Assembly: GCA_963930775.1 (NCBI GenBank)
Contig: OZ005698.1
Location: forward strand, 620,001 to 684,000
Source of the DNA: Cliona cf. orientalis
Taxonomy: Eukaryota > Porifera > Demospongiae > Clionaida > Clionaidae
Direction: 5' to 3'
DNA: 64,000 bases
Shown here: piece by piece, positions 1 through 20,442 of the stretch
How the letters are laid out: every line of letters begins with the position of its first letter
Numbering within the stretch: the first letter of the stretch is position 1
Notes under the pieces: generated by a model
Database searches by the model: none
Seen by the model: only the letters and a program-made list of their open reading frames with translations
Told to the model about the DNA's origin: nothing
Made by a program: the position numbers and the translations under genes

Positions 1-2280
1 TAGTCATAAGTGCTTCTGGCATTTTATCTCTGTCTGGACTCAAGCCTTGAATGCTGTGGTGGTCCCTTGAAGGAGTCTTGTGCTCAAAGATGCTAGAGTG
101 ATCATGATTGGTGGCCGCAAAGTCAGAGGAGGAGCTAAAAGTCATAGACTCTGAGTACTGAGACTCATTCCAGTCAAAATTTGAGCCAGGTGCAGCACTG
201 TTTGGATGGAGATAACCACTGTAAAAAGATTTCTGTCTCGAAGCAGCTGGTCGTCGATTTCGTCTTTCTTGGCTGCTCCGCTCTCGAGAAATGCATGTAA
301 CTATCACATCATTGCTCCCACTGTAGTCCACAAGCTGTTCTCCACTGATGGCCGTTGAAAGGCAATTCGATCCATTTCTGCTTAGATTTGCTGCTCTGTT
401 TTTCTTAACTATCACATCATCGGATCCATTTCTGCTCATGTTTGCTGCTCTGTTTTTCCCCTTCTTAATGCTCGGAGGCTGGTAGGGCTTCAGAATCACA
501 ACAGGTGGAGTGTAAGTAAACTTTCTCCTCAAGATTGAGTTAGGTATAAAACCTGAGATAGATAAATTCATCTACTAATTTTAGTTAATTGATGCTACAT
601 TTAATTTACCATCAGGAGCAATGGGAAATTTAGCAGATGGAACCTGTAGAGGCAATACTTCAGCTTTAGGAAGCTGGACCTTCCTCTTCACAGACATTAT
701 TCTCTGAGGCAGCTGTGCCGGTTGACTAGATGAATTTCTTTTCTTTCTGCTGCTCTTTCCTCCAGCTGCACAAGCTAGATGCCCACCGCTGACACTTTCA
801 TGAAGACAGTTTGAGCTGCTGGGGCTCACCGCTGGCAGAGAGGAGATGGTTCGCAGTGTGAGGTGTTCTGCATCTCTCTCTCCTCCAGGTTCAGGAACTA
901 CCATATGAAACATAATTATTATGAAGATCATACAACTAGCTTATGGTATATATGTCTAAATTGACACTTGAATCACTGCAACTTGCAAGTGAAGACTTAG
1001 CCAGCTAGTATTTGATAAAAGTAAAACTAAATTAGTTGCTTAGTACTAGTTAGCACCACACACCTTTTATAGAACAACTTCAAGTACCTACACTAGCTAC
1101 AAGCCTAACATTTCAAATGCCCATACCTCTATGAGGCATCCTCCTATGCTTCTTTAGCTTAGACGGAGATTGGGAATGGAGTTCTTCTGCATATTCCTGA
1201 CTCAGCTTCTGGGCCATGCAGCTGTCCATCTTGGACTGGAGACTCTTTGCACTTGCTCTCATCTCAGCAGCCAACGCTTCCGTTGTGGATGAACTTTGAT
1301 CATCTTCAATGGTGGCCTGGTGGTCATGGTAGACACTGTTGCCTGAGCCTCCACGACTCCATTGCCTTCTGCCTTCTTGTTCAGCTGGCGAGCATGGCGT
1401 TCTCTCTGAATCATACCAAAACTCCAAATCAGAGTCAAATGTCATTGGCTGCTCCAGACAATCCTCAAGGAGTGTATCCCTATAATTTGCATTGATAATG
1501 GATTTGGGTAGGTAGTCTCTGGCTTGTATGAGAGAGATGTGTTTCTGAAAACCAACCAAGAGATCACCACAAGAGTTGGCAAAACAGACGGATGCAAGAC
1601 TCTCCCCAAACTCAATCTCCGAGATCAGATGATTTTCCTCGTTCCAGACTTTGACAAGCCCGTCCATACTGCTTGTTGCAAATAGATTCAATTTAGGACA
1701 GCACTGCAGAGCTAAGATAGCATCAGTATGATCATCCTCTGCCTGATGAGTGAGAAGAGACATCTTCGAGAAGCTATCGGTTGTCGCTATGACGCGAGTG
1801 TCTTGTTGCTGCTGGATTTTTGGCGTGTTGATCATCACAATACGATTATCAGGGAGAGAGAGACAGAGGAGAGAGCTAAATAGTTTACCATGCACTGGCT
1901 CTAGTCCCATGTGAATGGAATTTTGAAGCTTTAGAGTGACACGGTTCTTCTTTTTCAACTTTAGATACCAGATATTCAACATGTTGTCAGTACCGTAAGA
2001 GATGAGTGCAGTCTGTACAATTTTGGTGCTCAACTGATGTTGATTATCTGAGCAAAATGGGACTATATTGTCACATGATGCAATTAGTTTGGTCACATGA
2101 CCACCGTGGGCAGGGCAAGGGTGCGGCATGGATAGCTTTTCTCCACTAGAAAACAGTAGTGCAATGTGTCCACTTTTCTCTCCCCCAAACACTAGATAAC
2201 AGGTGTCACCGTTTCCCAGTAACACACAGCACTGCATATTATGTAGACCAATAATAATAGCTAACATGTTATTATGATAG

Positions 2281-2322
<42 letters not shown>

Positions 2323-4651
2323 GACTGACCAGTGCTATGGAGAGCAGCTGCTTATCACTCGGGGCCACCCAGAGTTCGCGGGCTGAACAAGGATTGGTAG
2401 TGGCATCGAAGACAATCGCTTCACTGGTCTTGAGGAGGACAAATAAGAGGCTGTCCTTTAGACTGTACACCACATCCTTTAGAAGCTGCTCAATGAATCG
2501 AGAAAAGAAGAGTAAAAAGTGTAGTTAGCTACTTTATCAGAATGTTCACCTGTGAGGAGGACATTGGAAAAAGGATTGTAATGACTTGTCCTGTTACTGG
2601 TGAAAGTAGTCTCACTCCTCCATCCTGCAAACATGACATGATCATAATTAATTTTATTGGTAACCTAGCTTACTTCTGCTAGTGCAAGTATTCTTGCTTT
2701 GGTGCACTCTGCTGTCACACGCTGGCTGGTATCCTCAACCCTCGACATGCTCACTAAGTGGGAGTTGACAGAGGCAAAGTGTGTCTCCACCTGCAGAATG
2801 CGAATAATAATCTCAAACTGAGTCTATCATTAGACTAGCTAGCATCTCACCTGGTTTACTTGCCACATCATTAGGCTGTAGTGAGAGTAGCAGGAGAGTC
2901 TGTTTCCAAGAGGAAAGTCTGTGCACATGCCCAGCAGCTGCTCCCCACAGTTAAGATAACAGCACTGCACAGTGAAATTAATGTTTTCATAGATACTTTT
3001 GTAATTATTAAAAAATTTTTGGCACCTGTGTCATGTTTTCAAGGTTCCACGTCCTAATGGAGCCATCGAGAGAGCAGGAGATAACACAAGGAGCTGTTGG
3101 GTGCACCTTCAGCCCTATACGCAATAAAGCATGATAGGAGTACATTACATTCTGGGCATGATTATGACTCAATATGAGCTGAATTGCATAAGAGTTGTAG
3201 CTTTTAAGCTAAATAGTATAATATTATTACCTGTCACTGCCTTGAGGTGACCGGTTAAGGTATGTACCTCACTGTTCAATATACAGTTCCAGACCTGCGG
3301 ATTTTAACAGAATTATTATAATAATATACAAGTATTAGTTTCTTACAGATGAACGCACCTTTAGGGAACGATCCTTGGCAGCTGTGATCACATACTCCAG
3401 AGGATGAAAGAACACAGCACTATTATCATTAATGAAGAAGACTCAGGTGAAACTAGGAGATATTATAGTAGATTTACAGACACCATTTAGCACACCATCA
3501 GAGGGTGATAGAAAACCATCAACTCCTTCGAGCGGCTCAATTACTACGTCAAAGGCATAAATTACTCTTCACCTGGTGAGGGAGCCATGGTGAGTATTGC
3601 TGAAGCAGTTGGTCTGACTGTGGGTGCGAGTATTGATGACATAGATGGCATCTTGACATGTGGCTACAAGAATCTCCGAGGAGGGGTCAAAGTCCAGTGA
3701 GATCACCCACTGGTGCTTCTTCACGGAGCACGCTGTAAACTTCTTACTGGGAATCAGTGGATTGTGAAGCTGCATTGGTGTAAAAATTTAAATGTGGAGA
3801 ATGGGAACCAGCTCTGTGCTCTAATACCTGGTGTCTCAGCAGCCATGTATTGATGTGACCTGAAAATTTGTTATCAATCCAGTTATAGATTAGTATAGAA
3901 TGTTTGTAGCAACTATTATATGCTTACTGTGTTACCTATTCCTCCAGTGTAGAGCTCTGATGTAGTCTCATTGAAAGCCAGACTGAATCGGGAGAAAATG
4001 CTTTGGCTAAAGCTAGCTAGCTAATACCAAAATGATTAACATACTACAGCTATAGCTGTACCTGAGAATGGTGGCTCTAATGTGCACCGTGTCAATAAGT
4101 TCAAAGTGCTCACTGTAGATCCGGAGAGTGAGATCTGGGCAAGATGCTATAAGCAGCTACAAAAAAGAAATTAATTAGCAAAATTATTCAAGGCCAATCA
4201 ATCATCCTAAACCTATGATACTATTAATAGATCTAGATTACCCTGAATTTCCTTATATAGATGAGATTAGACACATTGCTGGGTAAGGAGTGTTTGGTGC
4301 GGGGATTATGCTGCTTGTAGGGACAGAGAGAAGCGATGTTCTCCGAGCCGACATTGTAAAACACAAATACGGCATCCGCTGCATTCAGTATGTAATCATA
4401 AAAATTTAATAATTGGGAATAATAATAATAATAATTATTATTATTATTATGTTAGGAACTTGCATGTTTGCTGGGCAATGCATTTGATCTGATGGCTGAA
4501 GTGCCAGTTGTTTTGAAACTATTATTATTGGAAGAGGAAAAAAACATACTATAAGGCAGCAGCCTAGCATAAAAATTATTCAATATTTTCATGGACTCAC
4601 TTGAAATCCTCTATTCACAATCACAGCTTCCTGTACGTCATATTCAGCCAT
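1..4651 (-). CDS. WD-repeat protein, WDR97-like (partial, runs off left edge)
   Basis: Multi-exon gene on the minus strand. The start is taken at 4651, where a short first exon (MAEYDVQEAVIVNRGFQ) ends in a GTGAGT donor at 4601. Successive exons encode WD40-like strands, for example ILVATCQDAIYVIN near 3640, APCVISCSLDGSIRTWN near 3090, and LFATSSMDGLVKVWN near 1660. A long tail follows: a basic Ser-rich exon (about 896-600) and a last visible exon (549 to the window edge) with the junction PDG-FIPNSILRR. This WD array followed by a PDGxIPNSV-type segment resembles WDR97/WDR87-class proteins of motile cilia; I assign the class at about even odds. The phases between exon 1 and the exon near 4390 do not join simply, so a small exon near 4460-4530 is probably included. 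The C-terminus lies outside the window. It is head-to-head with MORN3, which fits a ciliary role. Confidence 0.7.
368..458 (-). repeat. In-frame tandem duplication inside the WD-protein tail
   Basis: On the minus strand, the peptide NRAANMSRNGS is followed by DDVIVKK and then by NRAANLSRNGS. The nucleotide blocks (about 421-458 and 368-403) are nearly identical with a 54-nt period. A third partial copy of the NDVIV part lies near 298-312. This looks like a recent in-frame minisatellite expansion in a disordered tail. Confidence 0.75.
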
Positions 4652-4838
4652 GGCGCCATTGATCAACTTGGATTATACGTCTGCACCGCGCCTGGGGTGG
4701 GGCGTAATATCGCGCTAGCGTTCCACGCTCGAGAAACGACTGCGCATGCGTAATAAATATCGAAATAAAGCGCACCAACAGGTTGTCGTAGCAACCGTAA
4801 AATTTCTAAAAGAAGCGCACTGTGAGATACCGACGTCA
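4652..4838. promoter_or_regulatory. Bidirectional promoter, WDR97-like / MORN3
   Basis: This stretch of 187 bp separates two divergent start codons. It is richer in CpG than its surroundings. It contains an NRF1-like palindrome TGCGCATGCGTA at 4741-4752 and an X-box-like inverted repeat GTTGTCGTAGCAAC at 4782-4795. The right half AGCAAC matches the RFX half-site RGYAAC; the left half is imperfect. RFX sites are typical of ciliary genes and both flanking genes are of ciliary or flagellar type. Function is inferred. Confidence 0.55.
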
Positions 4839-6131
4839 ATGCCGATCTTGAAGGCTCCGAAGAAGCGGCAGCCCCTCTGGAAAGAGTGGGACAAAACAGC
4901 TCAAAAAGAAGGCGTGAGGGCGCCTGTATACGCAGTCAACGGTGACGTGTATACGGGAGAGTGGTCGGATAATAAGAAACATGGTGAGACCGTAGACAGT
5001 TGAAACTCAGCTCATAATTATTTGTACCATCATGATTGGATTTTGTGAAGGTAAGGGAACGCAGGTGTGGAAGAAGACTGGTGCAATCTACGATGGAGAT
5101 TGGCAGGCTGGGCTCAGACATGGCTTTGGGACATACAGCGTCAAGAAGGCTGAAGGTGTCTACATGAAGGAGTATGCAGGAGGATGGAAGAATGATATGA
5201 GACACGTGAGCATTTAATATCATGCACATATCCATGAAGCTTCTACACCCTCCGTAATTAAAAGCTACCATTCTAGATGTACATAATAATAATATTATTA
5301 TTAGGAGGTAAACTTGCCCTCTTTGCATAATAATAGCAAAGTCCCCCCCCCCCCCCAATTAATTACATAATTCATGTCACACAGGGTTACGGTACAAATT
5401 TCTACTCTGAGGACGAATACTACGAGGGAGAGTGGTACGCCAACAAGAGAAGTGGGTGGGGTCGGATGTACTATGAGGACGGTTCCGTCTATGAGGGGGA
5501 GTGGTACGGCGATAAACGAAACGGCAAAGGACTACTAAGATTAGCCAATGGCAATCGCTACGAGGGCTCGTGGAGCAATGACATGAAGAACGGTGCAGGG
5601 AAGTTTTACTACTTGGACAAAGGGCAGGTGTATGTTGGTAACTGGGTGGATGATATTGCCAAGTGTGGGACACTGGAGGACTTTGGGAGGGAAGGAGCTC
5701 CTGAACCACCCGTCTATCCAATCCCAGAGGTGAGGCTAATAAAATAATTATTACCTTTGATGTACACAGGTACTGTAAAAGTTCTAATTACAGTGCCACT
5801 CTAATGTTAGCGCCACTTGGCATTGGATAATATTATTATTATCGCTCTAATAATTATTATAGCGCAAAGTACAGTCAGAGATATGAAAACTGGCGCCTTA
5901 AATAACTTTTAAACATTCTAATGGGAGCGCCAAGCGTGATTCTGAACTTTTTTGTGCTGTAATAAGAGAACTTTTATGAATTTTTATGCTTATTGGGTGG
6001 CTCGCATGCATTGCATGTTGCATCTAAAATAATGTGATTCTGTAATAATATTAAATTTTCTTCCGCTGCAGTGCACGCTAAAGGACCCCCATGAGGTTTT
6101 ACAGGAAGCAAGGGACGAGATAGGTCAATGA
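4839..6131 (+). CDS. MORN3: MORN repeat-containing protein 3
   Basis: Four exons: 4839-4983, 5051-5205, 5385-5729 and 6072-6131, giving 234 residues (vertebrate MORN3 is about 240). All junctions are GT-AG and the reading frame stays open. Repeated YxGEW/YEGxW MORN motifs are visible, such as VYTGEWSDNKKHGKGTQVW and YYEGEWYANKRSGWGRMYY, and the family tail AKCGTLEDFGREGAPEP then PIPE is present. MORN3 is a testis and sperm-flagellum protein in vertebrates; MORN repeats bind membranes or act as scaffolds. I chose the ATG at 4839 because MPILKAPKKRQPLWK aligns with the usual N-terminus; an in-frame ATG at 4746 would add 31 residues. Intron 3 holds a MITE copy. It is tail-to-tail with RPAIN, only 207 bp away. 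Confidence 0.92.
5771..5978. repeat. MITE-like element, family A (diverged copy)
   Basis: About 208 bp in MORN3 intron 3. It begins TACTGTAAAAGTTCTAATTA and ends in an imperfect inverted copy. The interior (GCGCCACTTGGCATT, CTGGCGCCTTAAATAA, GGGAGCGCCAAG) matches the copy at 21213-21417 along its whole length. Two dispersed copies with inverted ends and no coding capacity indicate a non-autonomous DNA transposon. Confidence 0.75.
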
Positions 6132-6338
6132 CATCACTGCACTACTACACAATATTATCACCAAATTTTTTTAGCACATGCTCCATCAGATTTCAGATGT
6201 TTGTTCAAATAATAGTAATATCGATGTGAAATTGAAAGATTACAAGTAACAGTGGCAGAGTAAGCAGTGAATAAAATTTAAATTATTGATAAATTCAGGG
6301 AAAAACTGACCAGTTTAGTTGAATAGGTGGATTGAGGA

Positions 6339-7754
6339 CTAGATGACAATGTACATGAAGTCACAGAAACTGCAGTTCATGATCATGTTGTACGTGCCTA
6401 GTGTAATCTCCACGCTAAACACAGGGTGCCCGGGACACGCTGCACTGTGCAGCGCCTCACAGTCCTCCAGCTGCTTGCGAACATAGTCCAGAGTTATGCA
6501 GTCTTGCTGAATATTATGGAGAAATTAATAATCAGTCAAAAAAATAATAATATTTATGCCCTTGGAGTGAACTTACTGCTGTGTCTATTCTCAGTCCACA
6601 GGCACAGAAAATGATATGGAGATTTTGTTGGAGAAGGTTTCTACACAAAACGCACCACCTCCATAATAATAATAATAATAATAATACTATTATCACTTCT
6701 GCTTACTTTTGGCATACGGGGCAGATGACCTCTGCAGTCTGTGTTGACATGGAGTCTGCCGCAGCATTCAACATGCTCTCACTGAATCGGAGGTTTTCCT
6801 CATACTGGGACAGTATTGCCTTCTCTGAAAATCAGTAGTCACAGAGGATTGGTCATAGATACACAAAGAGAGAGAGAGAGAAATAGAGTTAGTAGCCATA
6901 GCCTCGTACCCAGGCTCCTTTGAGAGCTAAGGGCCTGGGTACGAGGCTAGTACACCCCATAGTCTTATGACTGACTATCTTGGTAGCATGATGTGAGGAT
7001 GGCTATGATAGAACTCTACCTACATGTACCTTCTTCTATCAGCTCCTGTGTGAGTTGATCCATGATGCTGAGAACATTCTCCACTTCATCACTATCCTCA
7101 TCAAATCCCTACAAAAGAGAAAAAATAGTTTCTATTCCAGCTGACCTACATGCACTAGATGGAATGAAGGACCTGGGGTATCGACAGAGACATTAAGACC
7201 CTGATAATTTAATGCTCTGATTAAGACCAATTGACACACTCACAAGCTCTGAATAATTTATTTACTTGTTCCATATATTCCTCTGTGCTTGCCCTGCTGC
7301 TGCTGGGCAGTTGTGGTAGTCCTGACTCCTCTTCTCTTAGGCTCTCCCACTCTCTCCTCATAACCTCTCTCACTGATAGTTTAATGTCCTCATTCGAGAC
7401 AGAGAGGTCTATTTTTTGAGTGGCACTACTGCTGGGAGATGATGCACTATCGCCAGCCGCTGATGCTTCTGCGGATGCACTAGAAATAGCACGGTATCTA
7501 TCGAGAAATTTTTCACGGCTTTCTTTCATTCTTTCCCTGCAGCGCTGAGTATTAACAAAAAGTGCTGTACTAGTACTGGGAAATGCAGTAGAGAAAGTTA
7601 TATCGATCCTTACTTTTGCATAAGTTTCTCTCCAGGGAGAAGGAGTGGACTTGTACAGTGACTTCCTATATTCTTCCCGTGCCTGTGGCGTTCCCATAGG
7701 AGACGGCTTGCCACCAGAAGAGACACTACATGCACTAGCCATAGCCTGGTCCAT
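6339..7754 (-). CDS. RPAIN: RPA-interacting protein
   Basis: Six exons on the minus strand: 7754-7614, 7544-7266, 7108-7030, 6824-6707, 6640-6577 and 6506-6339, giving about 282 residues. The N-terminal segment REEYRKSLYKSTPSPWRETY joined to RCRERMKESREKFLDRYR matches the RPAIN N-terminal region. The middle has REVMRREWESL. The C-terminus is a zinc ribbon: CPVC at one exon end, CACGLRID in the next, then a terminal CSFCDFMYIVI. The family binds replication protein A and carries it into the nucleus. The start is the ATG at 7754; an internal ATG at MASACS is possible. Head-to-head with CASP at 101 bp. Intron 3 contains a perfect 17-bp inverted repeat. Confidence 0.9.
6899..6949. repeat. Perfect 17-bp inverted repeat (hairpin)
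   Basis: TAGCCTCGTACCCAGGC at 6899-6915 is exactly complementary to 6933-6949, with a 17-nt loop. The arm motif recurs elsewhere in the window: GGCCTGGGGACGAGGCTA at 60004-60021 and variants near 46654 and 63588. It is probably the end of a dispersed repeat family. Confidence 0.8.
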
Positions 7755-7855
7755 CACTCTTTCAATGTGTATGGGAATTCTAAATGAAGCGCACCATCAT
7801 CGCGGGGTCAAAGTTTCGGGCCAAAGGAGTTTATTTGGGGAAAGAGGCTTGAAAG
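7755..7855. promoter_or_regulatory. Bidirectional promoter, RPAIN / CASP
   Basis: Only 101 bp lie between divergent start codons, so both 5' UTRs and core promoters must fit or overlap here. I see no TATA box and no clear NRF1 or RFX site. Confidence 0.5.
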
Positions 7856-16475
<8,620 letters not shown>

Positions 16476-16838
16476 CGATGGAGTGATTGAATATTAACAG
16501 GTTGTCACATTTCACTCTAATTTCTCACTTCAATAAAGATTAATAACGATCAATTTTTAATATTAGATTTATGTCGTGTACGTTCATTTCATATAAACCA
16601 TCTCTACAACAATGAAATAAGATTGAATATGCTCACCACATTGTGAGAAGGAAAAAAAAACAGAAATAAAAAATTTGAGCTGATTATGAACTAAAATAAA
16701 TATTCCACCAATGTCAATAATAGAATGAGTACATCTACAATGTCATGTGTACGGTCAAAATAAATAAACTAGTTTTTATAATATTGATCGAGTTGACTTT
16801 TTTTACTCATACAAGCTAGAGTTTTGTATTTTTTTTTT
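16476..16838. other. Convergent 3' region, CASP / phosphatase
   Basis: AT-rich, 363 bp between two stop codons. AATAAA at 16532-16537 is a likely poly(A) signal for CASP. I see no gene here. Confidence 0.6.
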
Positions 16839-17741
16839 CTATGACGATGTCGATAGTTTGGCATTTGTATTATTGTTAGTATTCTTTTGTTTCGGTTGTT
16901 CATATGTACAATGAGCCTTAATGGACACCACTCGCCCCCCACTACACTCCCCCGTCCCCTCACCGGGGAATATTCCCGTCAGCGTCCCCCCGTACACACA
17001 CCCTGTGTCCAATCCTGTCGCGTACTCGTAGCTCTGAAATTTCCGTCTTGCGTCGTGACCAAAATAGATATGGTCGGGACCACGCCACTCGCTCCCCCAG
17101 GGGACGCTATTTAGTTGGGGCTTTTTGAAACCTTTCCATCTCTGAGTCTCTGTATCGTATACCAAGTCTCGCATGTGTAGGAGATGGTCTGGATTCTGAT
17201 CCTCAAGCTCGACCCCAGGGACCATTCCTGCGTGCACGACGACAATTTTTCTGGACGGAATTTTGATGGAAAAGGGAAGCTCTGTCACCCAGTTGATGTC
17301 CTCTGCAGAGAGTTCGTGCAACCAGGAGAATTTCTCTCTCATCGTAGAGGGATCAGTGTTGAATTTTTCCCACTCTAGGAGGGAAATTTCCTCATGGTTC
17401 CCCCGGACGCAGTATGCCCCCATCTCTCGGACTAATTTCACGACTTGGGCACTTTTTGGCCCCTTATTCATGAGGTCCCCGACAAATATGACGCACACCT
17501 TCGGGTCACGCGCGTTAGTCTCCTCCAGTAGCTCGACTAGTTCGTCATAACAGCCGTGGATGTCGCCTATGATAAAAATTCTCTTTCCGGCGATCTCTTC
17601 TTCCTCTACGACTTGGTGCCTTAGCGCTGGAAATCGCAGTCCGTAAGGCGTTCTCTCGATCACGCGACCGTACAGCCCCGGCGTAGCTCTTCGTAGGACA
17701 TAGTGGACGGCGTGCACGATCCAGCTAACAGCGGCAGCCAT
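16839..17741 (-). CDS. ApaH-like (ALPH) metallophosphatase, single exon
   Basis: One uninterrupted frame of 300 residues starting at the ATG at 17741. It has the PPP-superfamily metal-binding motifs in order: GDIHG (59-63), GDLMNKG (88-94), GNHE (114-117), then VVVHAGMVPG and YFGHDAR. A Lys in the second motif, where Ser/Thr phosphatases have Arg (GDxVDRG), marks the ApaH-like class related to bacterial diadenosine tetraphosphatases. Known eukaryotic members include trypanosome ALPH1 (mRNA decapping) and yeast Ppn2 (polyphosphatase); vertebrates lack the class. The substrate here is unknown. The N-terminal 40 residues are partly hydrophobic and then basic, and could be a targeting segment. 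The gene is intronless among intron-rich neighbours and head-to-head with SH2B. Confidence 0.85.
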   Translation of the reverse strand: MAAAVSWIVHAVHYVLRRATPGLYGRVIERTPYGLRFPALRHQVVEEEEIAGKRIFIIGDIHGCYDELVELLEETNARDPKVCVIFVGDLMNKGPKSAQVVKLVREMGAYCVRGNHEEISLLEWEKFNTDPSTMREKFSWLHELSAEDINWVTELPFSIKIPSRKIVVVHAGMVPGVELEDQNPDHLLHMRDLVYDTETQRWKGFKKPQLNSVPWGSEWRGPDHIYFGHDARRKFQSYEYATGLDTGCVYGGTLTGIFPGEGTGECSGGRVVSIKAHCTYEQPKQKNTNNNTNAKLSTSS

Positions 17742-18153
17742 GTTTTATGGCACCAAGATGACCTTCGATGTTGATAATATCGCTAGGGGGCGTTGCTTGC
17801 GATGCCGCTGAGCTGGCAAATAAAAAATGCGCATGCGCATATCCACCCAGAGCCACGACCACCAAAGCGGAAGCAAAATGTATACCAATTACTAGAGAGC
17901 AAGCCAATAAACAAAACTGTCTCTGAAATACCGATTCATCTACACATCTAGTCTAAGAGACGTCGATCGCGCGGAGCAGTCATTCAGTAGCCTTCCTAAC
18001 TTGTCATGGTCGTACACGGGCAAGGAGCCAGGCAGCCTTTGAAGCGTTCAATAGCCTAATCAACCATTTCCATTCAGCGGCATCTGCCTATTAGACCAAG
18101 CAGGATCGAGTATCATAGCCACCACCAACCCACCACAAAAGTGCTATAAAAAG
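17742..18153. promoter_or_regulatory. Bidirectional promoter, phosphatase / SH2B
   Basis: 412 bp between divergent starts. A perfect NRF1-type palindrome TGCGCATGCGCA is at 17828-17839. No other site is clear. Confidence 0.55.
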
Positions 18154-20407
18154 ATGTTGAGATCAGCAGCGACGAATGCTCGTGAGTTGGAGGATTCCAA
18201 CGCGACAGGTGTCGATTCGTGGGAGCGCTTCTGTCGGGAGGAAGCTAGACAAGCCGCATGTTCCTTCCTGGAGCGTGTCAAGCGGTTCAAGAGCCGAAAC
18301 GCGTCTGCCAGAGACGTCCACGACAGTACCTTCACGAACGAGTTCTCGGCTGCCTTTCTTGAAGAGTCTTCGATGCTGATGGCGAGCGGAGACACTCAGA
18401 TGCAGGCTTCTTGCAGCGCTGTCCCACGTATGAACGGGCAGTCGCAATCGCACGGGTTTTCCCTCAATCGTAGTGCCTCTACTCGAGCTGGAGCCGGAGC
18501 TGGAGGTTATGGTGGTCGGGCAGCGTTCGTGCGACAAGAAAGCAAGGCCAGCGTGAAAAGTAGCGGTGGCAAGAAAGCGTGGTGGAGCAATATCTTCAAG
18601 TGGTCCAAGTCGAAACGTGATAGGCGAAACAATGGTCGCCCTGGATTGAGCAGCTCGGGAGAATATCTATCACCAAGCAGTAGCAGATCGAATTCCAGCT
18701 CTACAAATAATCAGTCGGCGGGGAGTAGGAGGAGGGTGATATTAGACGGGCTGGTGCAGCTGCTGGACTTGAACGAGACAGAGGGCCCACTGCAGTGGAC
18801 CCAGTGCAAACTGGTGCTAGCCGAGGCCCAGGGTCATCATCAAGTCGAGATCTTCATGCCACCAAAGGTGAGTGAAGTGAAGTGAGGCAAGTGAGTGAGT
18901 GAATTGTTAGGAAACGAGTAAGCGCGTGTGTGATGAGCTAGTGAAGAAGAGAGAGAGAGAGAAAGAGAGAGAGAAACATAACGATATACATATTCCCCAG
19001 TTCCCATATTATTCACCTGTTGTGTTGACTATGAATTCCAAATCGTGACCGTGACCTTGTGCACTGTCGAGTTGGCCACCCACTCATTACGTCGTTCTGC
19101 AACATGATTATCATCGTATCGTGCATGTCAACTTGTGTACCCTACATCCGTATGTACCATAGCTAGCTTATCTCTTGATATAAAATTCATTAATAACAGT
19201 CTGTATAATATATAACTATTGTACATAGTTCATTAGTCATGCAGCAAGTATATACTGCTATCTCCCCCCATCTCTCTCTTTCCTTCTCTCTCTCTCTCAC
19301 TGGCTCCATTGGTGTAGGTAGTTATCCTGCCTAGTAGACTAGCCGGCTGTGCCCACTCCTTCTATTCAGCCTGTATACCCCACAAACCTTGCGAGAATGG
19401 ATTCCTTCTGCCCAACCACTTACGTAGTACATGTTTATTTACCTGTACTCTACAGTACAATAGCATTTGATATGCATGTACTATACGCATATTATACGTA
19501 TACAATGCATGTACATGTACTTGTACATGTACGTAATGTAGCTCCAGTGTTTTTTTTACGTAGATGTCTCAAGAGCCTCCACCCTGGTCAGCTCTATTGT
19601 GCAGATTCCCACATCTAAAAACCAGCTTCCCTTATGCAGCTAGCTCCACATACAGTACACTCGATGTATGCATGATATCGGATGTGATAGCATAGAGTAA
19701 GTATGCACAACACCGTACGTGCCCCGTCCGTGCCCTTTGTGTAGTTTGAATCCCTAAGGCTTTGGTTAGAGTGGGAGGTCTATATATAGCAGGCAGCCAG
19801 CCACAGCCTCTTGGCGGCCAATGGCCCGTGCTAGAAATACCAAAATAAAATTTATTTCAAGCTTGGCAAATGCATAGTAGCGGTAAATTATGCTGCTTTG
19901 CTTTTGTAATGTAATAATATCATTAGTATCGAGGGTAAGTGCCTATGGGCACTTATCGTTATCAGCGCTATAGCCTAATGGACGCCGACTTGTAATAATA
20001 TAAACTGTTGACATTTGTGTGGAGCTTGCTGTAAGTTGAGTTTGACATTAATTTTAGGCACTTACCTGGGAGCGGCACTACGGTAATCGTAAAGGTCAGA
20101 AATTAAGAGATATAGTAATATACAGCTGTTTGTTATTACTAGTCGATCAGGAGATTTATCCATTAATGCCTGTTGTTTAATGGTACATGGTGGTGTGAAA
20201 TCCCTCCCTACCCCTCACCCCACCCGTCAAGTCAAATGTTTTTTAGTCGGTCGCTCAAATGTTTATTATACATGATATAGTCGCAGTCTTTATAATGGAG
20301 TCAGCTACACACATTTAGAGATGCATACATGCATAGTAAAATTATCGCCAAATTTGGACGCGTCTCTGTTTGACTGGGGAGTTTAGATTGCCTCAAAGGC
20401 TTCTGTG

Positions 20408-20442
<35 letters not shown>

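Noticed and set aside
18143-18153. TATA-like CTATAAAAAG upstream of SH2B
   Set aside because: It directly abuts the ATG, so a start site 30 bp downstream would lie inside the coding region.
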